Positions 37,910 to 50,806 of a stretch of DNA of 64,000 nt are shown here, one piece after another. The stretch's first letter is position 1. Each line of letters opens with the position of its first letter. Made by a program: the position numbers and the translations under genes. The notes under the pieces are model-generated. The model worked only from the letters and a program-made list of their open reading frames with translations. It did not search any database and was not told where the DNA came from. Source of the stretch: Rotaria sp. Silwood1 (taxonomy: Eukaryota; Rotifera; Eurotatoria; Philodinida; Philodinidae); assembly GCA_905250075.1 (NCBI GenBank), contig CAJNOP010000306.1, forward strand, positions 62,001 to 126,000, given 5' to 3'.

Positions 37910-40900
37910 TTAAGTGTCGATCCTTCGTGGTCGACCTAATGAATCTGATGTCCATTTTAATTGTGGTAAATTTGATGGTGACTAAAGATTATTAATAAAA
38001 TATAAAAATTAATATGTAAATAAACAAAAAACAAAACAAAACACATACTAAAGAACAAGCACGTATTGCTTGTTGAAGAACATAAACTGAATTTTGTGTT
38101 AATGGTGGAAATATTGAACTCATTTGTGTAAGAAATTTATATGTACGTGAAAAAAATCGTAGACGATCGTCATTTGATAAAACTATAACGAATTATGTTT
38201 TTCTTTTAAATAGATATTATTTAATTTATGAATTATTTACCTCGTAATAATGTTGCATAAACTTGTAAAGCTAGTTTAACAACAAGTAAAGCTGTTCGTA
38301 TTGGATAAAATGATGAAAGATCAGTTAGTAGTTCAAAGCCAAAGATCTAAATTAAATAAGATATCGTAAGGCTTTACACTTTATGAGCATTTGTTGATGT
38401 TCTTTAAAAACATTGTTAGCGTAATCCCAATGAGATTAAAATGTCAAACACGATGTAGTTGCTGTTGCTAATCTCACGAAGATTGTTTTATTCTATCTAT
38501 TTTGGGGTAGAGTTCTTTACAATCCTTCCACTTAATCCTCAAGAAATGCACTAAGGAAGTAATTCATGTATTAGAACGAGACGCTATTTATATACAACTC
38601 CTGATCGCATTTCAATAACGTCTGTCACGTCTTTGGAGGGTCCCAATCTCTATCTTTATACTCAAAAACAAAGGATTATCCTTTTTTTTTAGAAAAATAG
38701 CAGAAAAAATTACTATAATATTTTCCGTAAGATTGATGCATTTCGCTCTAAACGCATTGTAGAGAGTCGGAAGATATTGTTTATAGAGAATCGCTTGCTC
38801 TATCATTGTGAGTAATTCAAATAGAATTTCTGGATATGAAAAACTTAATTTGGGGTTTTCGGAAGATTCTATGTTTGAAAAACCAGCAAGCATTTGCCTC
38901 TTCAAAAATTATTAAGGAAAAAATTGAAATCAAGCTTGGTCAAATAATCTTCAACCCATTACTTGATTATTTCTTATTTTTAATATAATCTCGAACAGAA
39001 TTCTATCAATTTTCATATTCTATTATAAATGTGCAGTTTCAATTTACTGAACACTGATGTCACTGACTTGATGTAAGAGGTGCACACTAAAGTATTAGAA
39101 CACACCGCTACAAAAAAAGGCATATTTCGATAATGCAAGTGTCTCAATGTTGTATTGTAGGCGGATGTCAATGTAGTCAGCGCTTCAATGGACTCTAAGT
39201 CGGTAACTTACAGTCAATATTTAAATCAACACTGCATATCCATACCCATGCGATTCGAACTGAACAAAACCATCAATAGGCCGTTCAATATAATGTGTGC
39301 TATATCGATAATAGTTTGATAATGAAACAGTTGTCTACCTTCTGCTCAGCAATCTATTATTGGTATATCACCGCTTCTTATAGGCACCGCCGCAATCAAG
39401 AGAACAAAAAAGCGACATAGATTATAATCTATTACACATACCTGTGTATCGAGCTCACTACTAGCTAACATTTGTGGAATGAAATCTAGACATATATGCA
39501 TTGATGGAACACTATAAATCAGAGGTTTAATTTGATCAGATGAATAACCCTATAATTATAAAACAAAATATCTTCGAATTATAAAAATTGATTTCAAAAC
39601 TTACTTGAAAATGAACAAGTTTAGCAAGAACTGGATTAGTAATAAACATTTGATGAACAAATGAACAAATAACTCCTTGTAGTTCTCGATAAGCAGGTAA
39701 ACATGCAGTCTATTAAATAAAAAAACCAAATATATGAATAATAATATTATTTTTAGACATAACAAACTTTTTTATATTGATGTAAAACATCAAGTAAAAT
39801 TTGAATAACAAGTGCTTCTTGTGTATGTACTAATGTTTCTTGTAATTGTTTAGATTTAACATCTTGTATACACATCATATCTATTGGAAAATCTTTTCAA
39901 AAATTTTTTTCATAATTTTTTAACTTCATTCTACCTGTTTGTTGTGATGGTTGTTGTTGCTGATGTTTTGCTTTAGTAATGCGTTCGAAATAATGACGAC
40001 TAGCAATAAGTATTTCTCTCATTATAAATAATATAATTTGTATAATAGATGGATAACTAGAAAAGAAGGAACAATACATTTAATAAATTGATTAGATGGT
40101 TTTTCTTTTACTTATAAAGTTGAAATGGAAAACGAAGTAAACAATGTGGATCAGCACAAAGATCATCATAAGTTAATTGATTATTATCAAGTAATATTTG
40201 AGCTGTTTTTAATGTTAATCTAGTGGAAAAAATATGTCATTAATTTTTTTTATCAGAAAATTAGACGTTTACGTACAATTGACCACGAAATGCATAAACA
40301 CGAAACCAACGACGACGCCATTCATCAGCTTGTTTACGTGAAATACCATTTATAAGTGCAGATTTTAATTGATCAGTTAAATTTTCCATTGTATTTGTTT
40401 TATATGCATGACGTAATGAAAGCAATTGAGAATCTAAAGTACAAAAGAAAAGCATATTCAAAATATTCAATGGATTTATATGCCATAAAAAGATACCTGT
40501 TTCTAAATAAAGAGCATGATCAGCAAGAAATACTTGTGGTAATTGTTCCATCATCAATCTTAAATGAAAATATACATACAAGTTTTTATTTATTTATTTG
40601 AGATTTAATTTCAATTTTTGATGTTGTATTCTAAGAATTCAATAATTAATGAATACTCATAACTGATTAAAATCAGATGATAAATTAAACAAAAAAATTC
40701 GATTACTATATCTTTATAAATATCATGTCTGTCGTTGTTTTTTGAATAACTGTAGAAGACACAAGTAGATAGAGAACTGCGATTTTCACTATTCGACAGA
40801 ATGAAGTAAGAAATGTGAATCTATGTGAAAAAGTTGATCGATCGGTTTATAAAAGTACTCGATACCAATGTCTTATTTTTAACGTCGGAAGATAACTGAT

Positions 40901-43900
40901 TCAAACGTGAGATATACAGTAGATATTTTCTTTGTACTAATTAAATTCAACAAAATAAAATGTTGAAGTTGCAGATGTGGATACTTTAAAAGTTATTATA
41001 AAGTGACAAACTTAGCATCTTGTTTCACAGAATGATTTTTGCATAAAAGTACGTTTTTCGAATGCTGAAAAAATGAAAGTCAGCAGTAAACAAAAAGACA
41101 AGTCGATGGAAAGGTTAGGATTGCAACTGTAGATCGATGGACTAGTCTAGACATGCAAGAATGAAATAATGGTGAAGGCGGTGATCTTAGATTCATTTCG
41201 ACTTTTTCGGTCGAGAAAGGCCTATTCGCCGAAAATTATTGAATTTCACCAAACATAACTAAACTGTGAGAACTAAGCTTTTCTCAAACGAGAAAATGGA
41301 GCTACTGGAATTTCACAAATCTCCTATAGATCCAAATTCTTAAACCCCAAAAATTCTTAGTCTATTTTTATAAGATTCAACTATTTTTTTTGAAAGAGCT
41401 TCTTCGATCGAAAAAATCAAAATCAATACAGGATCACTAAACAGATATTGCTTCTTTAGAATGAAAAAAAATCTTTTTCACATCTTGTGAAGGTAGAAAT
41501 GTTTGAATGAGTTCTTCTTTGTGAATCTTTTATTTCTTTCGTTTTAAATGAACTTGATTGACAGTTGTTTTTCTTTAAAGAAAGAAATTCTTCTTGACTG
41601 TTTGAGATAGAATCTCCGAAATTTGCTCCAGACCCAGACAGATCCGGCGGACTTTAAAGTGAAGGGTAAATCGTTTCTACTGTAAAAGGAAGAATGCTCC
41701 TATTTTGGGGTATATTGTTAAGCTCTGATTCATGAATTAATTCCGTAAGACTTATTAAAATTTTTTGTCTACCTTCCAAGTTGTGGAGCTATAGCATCAT
41801 AATCTTTAGTTGTTAATTGTTCAACAAGATGTGGTAAAGGCAAAAGATCAAAAAGTGCTCTTGTTGATTGATGATATCGATTAGCCATATCACCAGTTGC
41901 TTGATCATTTAATGTAAGTAAATAAAGTAAAATAAGCATTTTCGTTGGTATATGATCTTCCGAGGATGTTAAATGATCATATATAGTTTGTGTATCTATA
42001 GGTGTTAAATGCCATACATAACGTGCATCAACAATTGTTGTAACTAATTCATTGATGAGAGTTAACATGATTGGATGAATTGGTGTTGTACATTGAAGTA
42101 TTTGTGACCATACCCATGAACTCATTTGTACATGATGTTGATTACAAAGACCTTTTGATAAGAGATAACAAATAAAATGTGCTGGGATATGTTTTATTGT
42201 AATATTTGCATTTAAATTTGACGTTATTTGTATTGTTGCAAAACGTTGAACAAGTAAATCATTTGTAAAAACACGTTGAATAAGTAAAAGACGTGAATGA
42301 TGAAAAGGACCAGGATCAATTCGACAAGGAAAATCAAGTGTTGATGAAACAAGAGCATTCAATGGCTAAATATTGAAATTGAACTTTAGTTTTTTTAAAT
42401 TACCTTTGTAGATATCTTACTTCATTATAATTTGTCATACAAAAAAGTCCAATCATTAATAATTTATCATCTGTTGATAATGATGACATTGTTGGTACAA
42501 GCCATTCAATAATTGTTTGTTCATTACGTTCTACTAATGATGGAATCATAAATAAAAAACATAAACCTAATGTTACATTTGTCGTTGGTGAAAGCAATAC
42601 ATCAAGTAATTGTTGAACTTCATCGGATGAAAATCTAAATGAATAAATAAAAATAAAGCACGTCAATTAAAATTGAAATAACAGTTGTTGCCAAAGTTCT
42701 TAGATAAAGGTTTCTTTACTTGTCATCTGCAAAGATTGATTTCAGAAAAATACAAAACTAACTATTTAGAATGTGTATTGAAAGAGTTTTTTTTAACTGT
42801 GTCTTCAAAGTTTTAAATTATATCATGAAAAAAATAGAAAAACAAAGATCTATGAAATATCTTGAAAACTAGAGATAACAATGGTGATGGCTGATGGAAA
42901 TTTTTTTAAATTTGAGCTACATCATTTAATTAGAATATAAATATGACGAAGCCTATAAATGGCGAACATAAGGAAAGTGAACGAAACACTAAACAATACA
43001 AATTGATCATATACCTGAAAAGTACATTTTTTCACAGGACTGAACTAGACAATCTCATGTAAAAAAGATCAACACAATTTGATACGAACACGATATAAAA
43101 AGACGTAGATCAGTTGTTTCCCTAGAATTGTTTCTCTTGACAGATCACATTTTAATGTCGTTCAAACATGTACAGATTACTCAAAATTAACCTAAGATTA
43201 AAAATTTAGACCCCGCAGATAGAAAACTCCTTTAACATAGATCCTGAATATGTTTTATTTTATTTTTCCAATACCTATCTTTGCAGACGAAAAATCGAAA
43301 GACATAAGTCCAAGGAATTTTTGCAATATTCGTTCAATTTTTAAGATTTCTCTTACTTCACATTACAATGAACATGTAGAATTGCAGTTATTTTGAAAAT
43401 TGAATCTATTGAACATTGTTTTTGTCGATAGAGTTCAAATAATTTTTTAATAAGATTATGTACAAGTTCGGATGTTTGATGTTTTTTAAACCATATTCGT
43501 TGTTTAGAATTAGAAAGTATTAGAAGAAGTATATTCACTGTTGAAGAATCTAATAAATCAAGAATTAATGGTAAAAGTGTTTGTCGTTGATGACATAAAC
43601 GTAAAAGACGTAATTTATGTATTGGATATAATTTAATAAATGTATGAAGTACACGATAACGTATATCATCATTATGTAAACAACGTACAATAAGTTCAGC
43701 TAAAGTTAATTTTAATGTTGGAATATTAAGAATAAGACGTATTAAATATTCATATGCATGTTTTGAATATAGGAGATTAGAAATGAGTATATCAAATTTA
43801 AATGAATGAGATAAATGAAGTACAAGTACACAAATAACATCACCGACGATTCGAATATGATTTGGCTCATCGAGAAGACCTTTTATAAAACAAAAACAAA

Positions 43901-45686
43901 AGAGTTTATAATTAATATCAAGTTCAAAAAATCTATATACAAAATAATTGTTTGACTTATGAATTAAATCATAAGATTCTTTTTTTTCGGGAACAATGAG
44001 TGTCAAAGAATATATTCTTCAATGTACCTTTATATATTGACAAGTCACACTTACAGTCACAACTGTTAGTTTCTATAATATGGAATGGCTTATGAAAATC
44101 AGAAAAAACAAAGTAAAGTAATGAAATAAAAATAAATGAAGAATATAAACGAAATGAGATTAACGACGACATGTTCTCAACTATCAAATCGCTTTTCACA
44201 TGAAATTATTGCTTTTTTGATTAGTCTCAATGAGCTTCTCAGGCTAAAAAGTTAAATCCTTTAACAGATACGTAGAGTCAAATTTGTACATGTTTCAAGA
44301 CTACAAAAAATATGCCATCTTTTCTAATCACATATGTCAATTGATATCCAATTAGATTACTTATTATCGTTGTAAGCATTTACTGAGGTTCTTTCTGAAT
44401 AGTCTATTACATTTGTGAAACGGTGTTTAAGTTCTTAGAAACAGATATAACTGACCGAGCAATAATCCTCGGAAAAGCGGAAGCCTTCCCTAGAATTCAC
44501 GCTTCGTAAACTCAAACACTTTTTTCTACCATCAGATGGACAGATTTGAGCAGCGTATCACATTTGACTCTATAAATGCCAATATTTTTTCATCGCCTCC
44601 GACAAACCAAAAACATTGTTTTTTTTATATTTAAATAGTACATCATGCATCGTTTATGACTCGAAACAGGCATCCTTTATTTCAAGTGAATAAGCACTAT
44701 ACGAAAAATTTTAGCCACATTCACTGAACCCTGCCAAAATTTTCTTTCACCTTCAACGACTAATGTTACATGCCTTTGAAATGTTTTCAACAATGAAGAA
44801 GCTCACAATAGAGCATCTGTTCCTCTTATGAAGCGTTTCTGCTTCTCTATTATATCTTTTCGTCAATAAAAGAAATCAGAATTTTTCTTTCGATGGTCGC
44901 ATATTTTTCTTTGATCTCCACCACTATCACTCGCTAAATAACGTGAGTTCAATGAAAAACTTCTAAACAAAGATAAAAACCAGTCTGAAATCCATAACGA
45001 TACTGTACTGAGGAGAGAGATCATGCCAGCGAACCAATAGCTAAGACGCACCGGTTCTATCTCTCACATTAGTTGTTTTTCACCTAAACAACATTTAGAA
45101 AGTCTTCTTACCTTCCACAAACGCATCTTATAAAAATATTGAGCGTAGTCTAAGATCAAAACGTACCGATGTCTTTAGCAACAAGAATATACTATTTGTG
45201 ATAAAACAATCAGGGTCACTTGACGAAATTTCTCATATAATAAATAAACTAGAATGAAATCTTACTTGTTATTAATTGTTGATCTTTTTCATAATTATCA
45301 AATAAAATTTGAGCTACAATTCTACATCTATCTCTAGCTGTTGTTTGTTCAAATGTAATTATTTCTTGATTTATTAAAACATTACTATTCTGTTGTCCTC
45401 CTTCAACAACTTTTTGTTTAATTCTTTGTAAACGTTTGATTTCTATATTTAATGTATGAAAATCAATTTCAAATAATTCAATTATTGAATCCATATCATG
45501 AAAACGTGAAACTATTTGTAAAAGTTGTGCTGATATTGTTAAACGATGATTTTTTGGACATTGTTGTAAACCAAGCCAAATCAATGATGGCAATATTAGA
45601 CGTATTTGTTCATCAGTTAGGTTACGAGCTATGTCAATCGGTTTAGATGAACTTAATAACTTTACGAGATTAATATCATCAAACAT
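37910..45686 (-). CDS. INTS2: Integrator complex subunit 2
   Basis: Fourteen exons, right to left: 45686-45266, 43879-43357, 42634-42421, 42365-41773, 40558-40497, 40433-40277, 40219-40112, 40056-39935, 39880-39768, 39709-39605, 39549-39442, 38346-38241, 38182-38049, 37981-37910. All are GT/AG and phases sum to 946 codons (945 aa; human is about 1200). INTS2 is a structural alpha-helical subunit of the nuclear Integrator complex, which cleaves snRNA and nascent RNA. Diagnostic matches to animal INTS2 are TSNLNANIT in exon 4, LAKLVHFQ at the end of exon 10, and PSMHICLDFIP in exon 11. An in-frame TAA lies seven codons before the ATG. Introns 1 (1.4 kb), 2 (0.7 kb), 4 (1.2 kb) and 11 (1.1 kb) are long; the rest are near 50-75 bp. 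No breaks, so the gene looks functional. Confidence 0.95.
38405..38675 (+). repeat. Dispersed repeat, copy 2, in INTS2 intron 11
   Basis: Homologous to 25655-25910 (shared TGTTAG start, GAGATTAAAA, ACACGATGT, AAGGAAGTAATTCATG and AACGTCTGTCA). It lies antisense to INTS2 inside a 1095-bp intron and explains part of that intron's length. Confidence 0.65.
39080..39425. repeat. Insertion-like block in INTS2 intron 11
   Basis: The left edge reads AAAGTATTAGAACACACCGC, which resembles Tc1-type termini. The block is less AT-rich than its surroundings up to about 39425. The matching right terminus and a TA duplication were not found. Confidence 0.3.
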
Positions 45687-45915
45687 TTTTCTTTTTTGAA
45701 AAATTTATATCTGAAGGTATAACAAAAAACAAATTATACAAACAAATGATTTGATGATATTCATCTTGTGATTATTTTCGAAAGAAAATAACAAATTATT
45801 CAATACTGTGTTTGTGTATGTTTTTTTATCTTTTATTCCCTTATATATATATACAAAGAGTAAATACGAGGATAAATTCATATTTTTTTTTCTTGCAGAA
45901 GCTACTTGAATGTGC

Positions 45916-45923
45916 GGGGCGGG
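45916..45923. promoter_or_regulatory. Isolated GC box upstream of INTS2
   Basis: GGGGCGGG occurs about 230 bp upstream of the INTS2 start in very AT-rich surroundings. This is the consensus core for Sp1/KLF-type factors; function is a guess. Confidence 0.25.
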
Positions 45924-46048
45924 TTGTTTTAACAATATATAAATGACACAAAAAAAACAAAACAAAACACAAGTGATACATAACAACTGTTTAGTTCAAG
46001 ATTAACAGATAGACACACACACACACAAACACACGAAAAAGAGAATGT

Positions 46049-46054
46049 TTTATT
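46049..46054 (-). terminator. AATAAA of the UIF-like gene
   Basis: On the minus strand, AATAAA lies about 30 nt after the UIF-like stop codon, a normal place for a poly(A) signal. Confidence 0.6.
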
Positions 46055-46083
46055 GATGTAGAAATATTGTCACAAAAATTATT

Positions 46084-47359
46084 TTAAACAAACATACGAC
46101 GTGCTCCACCACGACCAATTGGCTGAAAATGAATTTTATTTATTAGATTAATAAATTGGTTTTATTGAATACTTACTTTTCGAGTATTAGTTAATCTAAA
46201 ATAAAACACATTTTCAATGAATTGTAAAAAGCGTTTTTTTTTTCTTTCGTCTACCTTTTTCGTACAGCACCGCCACCAACTCTAGCTCGTGTGATAATAT
46301 TTCTCTAAATAAATAAAAAAATTCTATTTAATTGTTAATGAAATTTTAAATTTTACAAGTTTTTGTGGTTGTTGAAGAAATCTTTGTCGTTGTTGTTTAA
46401 TTCTTGGTAATGATGCCAGTGTTTTCGTTGCACGATTTAATGCACGTTGTGCAGCAACCATACGTCGTCGAAGTGCACCAACATTTTGATTTGTTCGCAT
46501 TTTATTAAATATACTACCTATTGAATATTGGATTCATAAAATAAAAATCTTTTTTTTTGTTTATTGTATATTGACCTTGTTGTTTTCGTGGAGTTGTTAG
46601 ATTTTGTTGTTGTTGTTGTTGCTGTTTCGATGTTGCTGGATTGACATCACGACTCAATGGATTGTACTGAATGGAACGAACGAGAAACCAATCAAGACGA
46701 AGTTCAATGCTGCCGTCCTCTATCCATAAATTTTCTACTTATCATCATCATAGTACCACACTCGTACCCAGGGAAACGTCGCAAGTTTATATATACATCA
46801 TTGTTAATGAAATTTTATAGATATTTGTTGAATGAACTCGATTATATGTATATATATTCAATTAAAAGAAAGGATCGGATGTTAGACGGCAGCGTTTTTT
46901 ATAAAGTATATAATAGATGTTGATTAAATGATTTACCGTTGCAGTAGGTTTATCACCACCTATACTTCGTCGATTAAAACCTGGAATTCTATTTCCTCTG
47001 CCACGTTGTTGACGAAAACTAAAGAAAAATGAATTATTTTAGTTGAGCAGATTTTGTTTTTTTTCTGAAATCGTACTTGTTTGAACGATTATTATTTCGT
47101 TGATTGAATGAATTACGACCACCACCACCACGTCGAAAGTTACCACCACGACCACGATTATTATTAGTATTGTTTTTACTAATACGACCACCACGACGTT
47201 GATTTTGATTTCCTCCACGACCTCGACCACGTCGATTTCCTGGACCATTACGACTTTTTTTGATAATGTCATCTAAAAAATAATTCATAATAGAATATTA
47301 AGAATAGGGATTCTTTCTTTGATCTTACCTAAGGCCATATCAATTTTAGCATCAGCCAT
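46084..47359 (-). CDS. UAP56-binding mRNA-export adaptor (UIF/ALY-type)
   Basis: Eight small exons, right to left: 47359-47329, 47272-47077, 47018-46937, 46666-46576, 46517-46357, 46304-46255, 46195-46177, 46122-46084. Phases sum exactly to 222 aa. The N-terminus KIDMALDDIIK (residues 5-15) matches the UAP56-binding motif of UIF/FYTTD1 (KIDMSLDDIIK) and ALYREF. It is followed by RGG/RG-rich sequence (RRGRGRGG, RGRGGNFRRGGGG), a short poly-Gln tract and a basic helical C-terminal half. There is no RRM domain, so it is closer to UIF than to ALYREF. Expected role: a nuclear adaptor that joins the DEAD-box helicase UAP56 to mRNA and hands it to the export receptor. Exon 4 uses a weak GTCAAT donor and exon 7 is only 19 nt. 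Intron 3 (270 bp) is much longer than the others. Family call fairly sure, exact orthology not. Confidence 0.8.
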
Positions 47360-49669
47360 TTTTCACTGGTAATTTATAATAATACGTTTGTGTATGATAA
47401 TCTTGTAAATAGAAAGGAATTCACTGAATTAGATTGTTGTCAAGGCTTTTTATATTTGTATGATTGAATAATACAAATAAATAAGAGAGGGAGAAAAATA
47501 GACGACGAATAAAAAAAAAACCTAACTTTTTCCGTCGAAAGAAATAACCATTAAATGAAAGAATGAGTGATTTTACATATATCGACTGCCTGACAGTATT
47601 TTGATCTTTGTTGAGGTCGTGTGCAACACATGGAACCAATAAGAATCAACTTAGAAAAGTTATTTCAGAAATATTATAGATAAGATTTTTTTAGACAGTA
47701 AAAAAATATTTTGAAATTTTTTAAAATATCAAATGAATATTGAAAGATTATAATGGCATCTAACGACATCTTTTGAGGTTTTATCTACCATGTGTCTAGA
47801 AGTAGTTTAGTCTATTGTGTTAAACTCATTGTTTTCTTTTTTTTTGTGTGCAATAAAAGATATTTATTATGTATTAAGATTAAAACCACGTTCTCTATAC
47901 AATAAACATTATTTTCAAAAACGACAGGTATTAATAAATTGAAGTGATTAATCATTTTATGCATATTTTGTTTTATTTTTAGATTACTGTTGATATTTCT
48001 TATGTTTTTCTTGTTTACATATTTACCTGTAGATGATATTTATTGTTGGCTAATAGCGATTTAATTGTTGTTACTATAAAGGATGTATTTACAAACTAAA
48101 TGTTGACTACCAATAGTATTGGGCATGATTAATATCAGATGAAATGATCGGAAAAAATATGCTCCTTCATTGTTTCTAAAATAGTTTACTAACGATAATC
48201 TGTTGTGAAAAGAAAGTATACATTATATTAAAAACGCAAAGAATTACGAAGAAGTGGATAAAAAGAAATGTGCATATCAATATAGAAAAAGACGATAACA
48301 TTAAGTAACTTTCATTAAGCATAGATATCTCGAACAGCAATTCTGGACTTAGTGATTAGAGTACTTGATAGACATGAAAGATATTACGGTTTTGTATAAA
48401 TCTGTTATTATCGTTATGAAATATTTAAATTTGAAAAGTTTATTAAACTATTGTTCAATTAGAATTTCAGATTTCCGAACTATATGTCAATTTGGTTTTA
48501 ATAACTTTTTTGTAATTCGGAATCAAAATTTCTAATAATTATGTTAATATGTGCAGGAGGGATTTATTTTAACTCAGGAAATATAACGAAATCAGTTATT
48601 ACTTCATAGTATTGTTATTTCATTTAAATATGCTTCAAAGCGTCTTTATTTTGACTTGTATACAGCGAAACTTCAACTCATAAAAAGATCAATCAATAAA
48701 CATATGAGTCTATCAAAGATCTTGATGGACATAAAAAAGGATAGAAAATAACTATTAAGTAATTATTGATCCTTAAATCGATGCTTAAATATTTTTTTTT
48801 TCTATGAAAATTGCTGTTTCGACGACTTATTTTTGAAACTAATTTAACGAATCAAAAAAGGAAAAAAACGTGGTTGTTGTTAAGAAGAACATCAATGCTA
48901 CAGCAGAAACTAATACCGATTCTATTACCAATTTCACACCATTTTCACATTGAATCAAAGAAGGATCTTAAAGCCATCGTTAGACAATCTTTGACGATCT
49001 ATAATGAATAGTTCTTGATGATTTTATTTATCATTATGAAATGGTCTATTTTATCTCCGGATTCGACTTGGCAAGATTAGCTCTGGTTTGAGCCTGGTTA
49101 TGAAAATTTGTACTCATGCAGAACACTACTGTTTTAATGTTCATCTCGCCCGTCTTAAATTGATATCACAGTTCGTAAAAATCTGAAAACGTTAGAAAAA
49201 CGATTGTCATAATTCTCTGGATTCCAAGGATATTTTTCAACTCCAAACATCTGAATTAGACAATTAGCTTTCTTTTAAGAATTTTTCGATATACAAGTCC
49301 TAAAACTAGTTATCATCTTCTTTTCGTTTTAGGCAGGGATTGAACTGTTCTTATAGCTTTTTGACGCCATTCAGGGTAGCTTTTTAAAGAATAGAATGAT
49401 CGGCAGTGGTCTTAGCAATGAGATATTTTTACTTCTTTTCGACGAATATCTCTATTCTGTCGAAAGATTTCTGCATATTATCAACGCTGCATGGAGTTTA
49501 CTGTTTTTATTTCTTTGTTGACTTCTAGACAACAGAGTCCTCTATTGATTCAAGCATTCATTGCTCTGTGTATGAGTCAGATTTTTTTGCACTGTCACAC
49601 TTAGGAAGCTTAGGAAGTATTCAAGTTACAATATAATGCCTTGTCATCTCGACACAGATATGAATATAT
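47360..49669. other. Divergent intergenic region between UIF-like gene and pirin
   Basis: 2.3 kb containing the promoters of two divergently transcribed genes. No gene recognised; the 66-codon open frame at 48811-49011 has no family signature. Confidence 0.5.
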
Positions 49670-50806
49670 ATGATTAAACAAATATTCGGTATAAATAGAG
49701 CTCTTTTTTCTACATTTATCAATACATATCAAATAATGACACGCTACGTAGAAAAACAGGTTCTTAGTATTGAACAAGGTGAAGGTGTTGGTGCCCGAGT
49801 ACGGCGATCAATTGGTACCTCACAAGTATGTAAATTAAGTTTGAATTTTTTAAGTTTTCAAAAGTCAATATTGGCATGCTATGATTTATAGGTACGAAAT
49901 TTTGATCCATTTTTAATGCTCGATGAATTTCGAGTTTCGGCACCGGCTGGCTTTCCTGATCATCCACATCGTGGTTTTGAAACTGTTACTTATATGTTAA
50001 CAGGTGCAACAGAACATGAAGATTTTACTGGACGACGAGGTGTTATTAATCCAGGTGATCTTCAATGGATGACTGCTGGTCGGGGTATAGTTCATTCTGA
50101 AATGCCAGCAAAAGACTCTGGTGAAGGTCATGGTCTTCAATTATGGATTAATCTAAGTAAAAAATATAAAATGGTCGAACCTAATTATCAAGAATTACTT
50201 GATAAAGATATTCCTCGTGCAGCCACATCTGACGATTTGGTACATGTAAAAATAATGTATGTATTTGTATATAATAAAATCTTAACAATAAGTATTTTTT
50301 AAATATAGTGCTGGTGAATCAATGTCAATTAAATCTCCTGTATATACTCGTACACCAACGTTATATCTTGATTTTACACTGAAACCAAATTCATCTGTAT
50401 TCACTCAAGCTATACCACAAGATTGGAATGCTTTTGTTTATATACTTAGTGGACAAGGTGAATTTGGTTCGAAAAAAACACTTGCTGATGCACATCACGT
50501 ACTTATATTATCACAAAATGGTGATGGTTTAGATTTTCGTAATACAAGTGATAAGAATGATTGTCGATTTGTTCTTATTGCTGGACAACCACTTAATGAA
50601 CCTATTGTTCAACATGGTCCATTTGTAATGAATACTTATGAAGGTAAATAAAATTGTTTAATTTTAAAGAAAATTATTCAATTTTGCTCGTTTTCCTTGT
50701 AGAAATTAAACAAGCTATGGAAGATTATCATTCTTGTAAAAATGGTTTTGAAAATGCACGTCAGTGGCAAAGTGAAGGTATCGAACGAAGTATGGTTCGA
50801 CATTAA
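49670..50806 (+). CDS. PIR: Pirin
   Basis: Four exons (49670-49825, 49892-50256, 50309-50643, 50703-50806; all GT/AG, phases sum to 320 codons) give 319 aa, or 297 aa from the second Met at 49736; human pirin is 290. Pirin is a nuclear and cytoplasmic double-cupin iron protein acting as a redox-sensitive transcriptional cofactor; some family members have quercetinase activity. The iron ligands are present: DHPHRGFET gives His76 and His78, and GRGIVHSEMP gives His120 and Glu122. The C-terminal cupin keeps VYTRTPTLYLDF and QHGPFVMNT. The second Met fits the family better; the first would add a 22-residue stretch that could be a targeting peptide or simply 5' UTR. A short upstream ORF (MNIYD) overlaps the first ATG. 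Intact and presumably functional. Confidence 0.97.

Noticed and set aside
47039..47272. Minus-strand Val-rich open frame overlapping the UIF-like exon 2
   Set aside because: It is an alternative frame of the RGG-rich exon; splice phases select the RGG frame.
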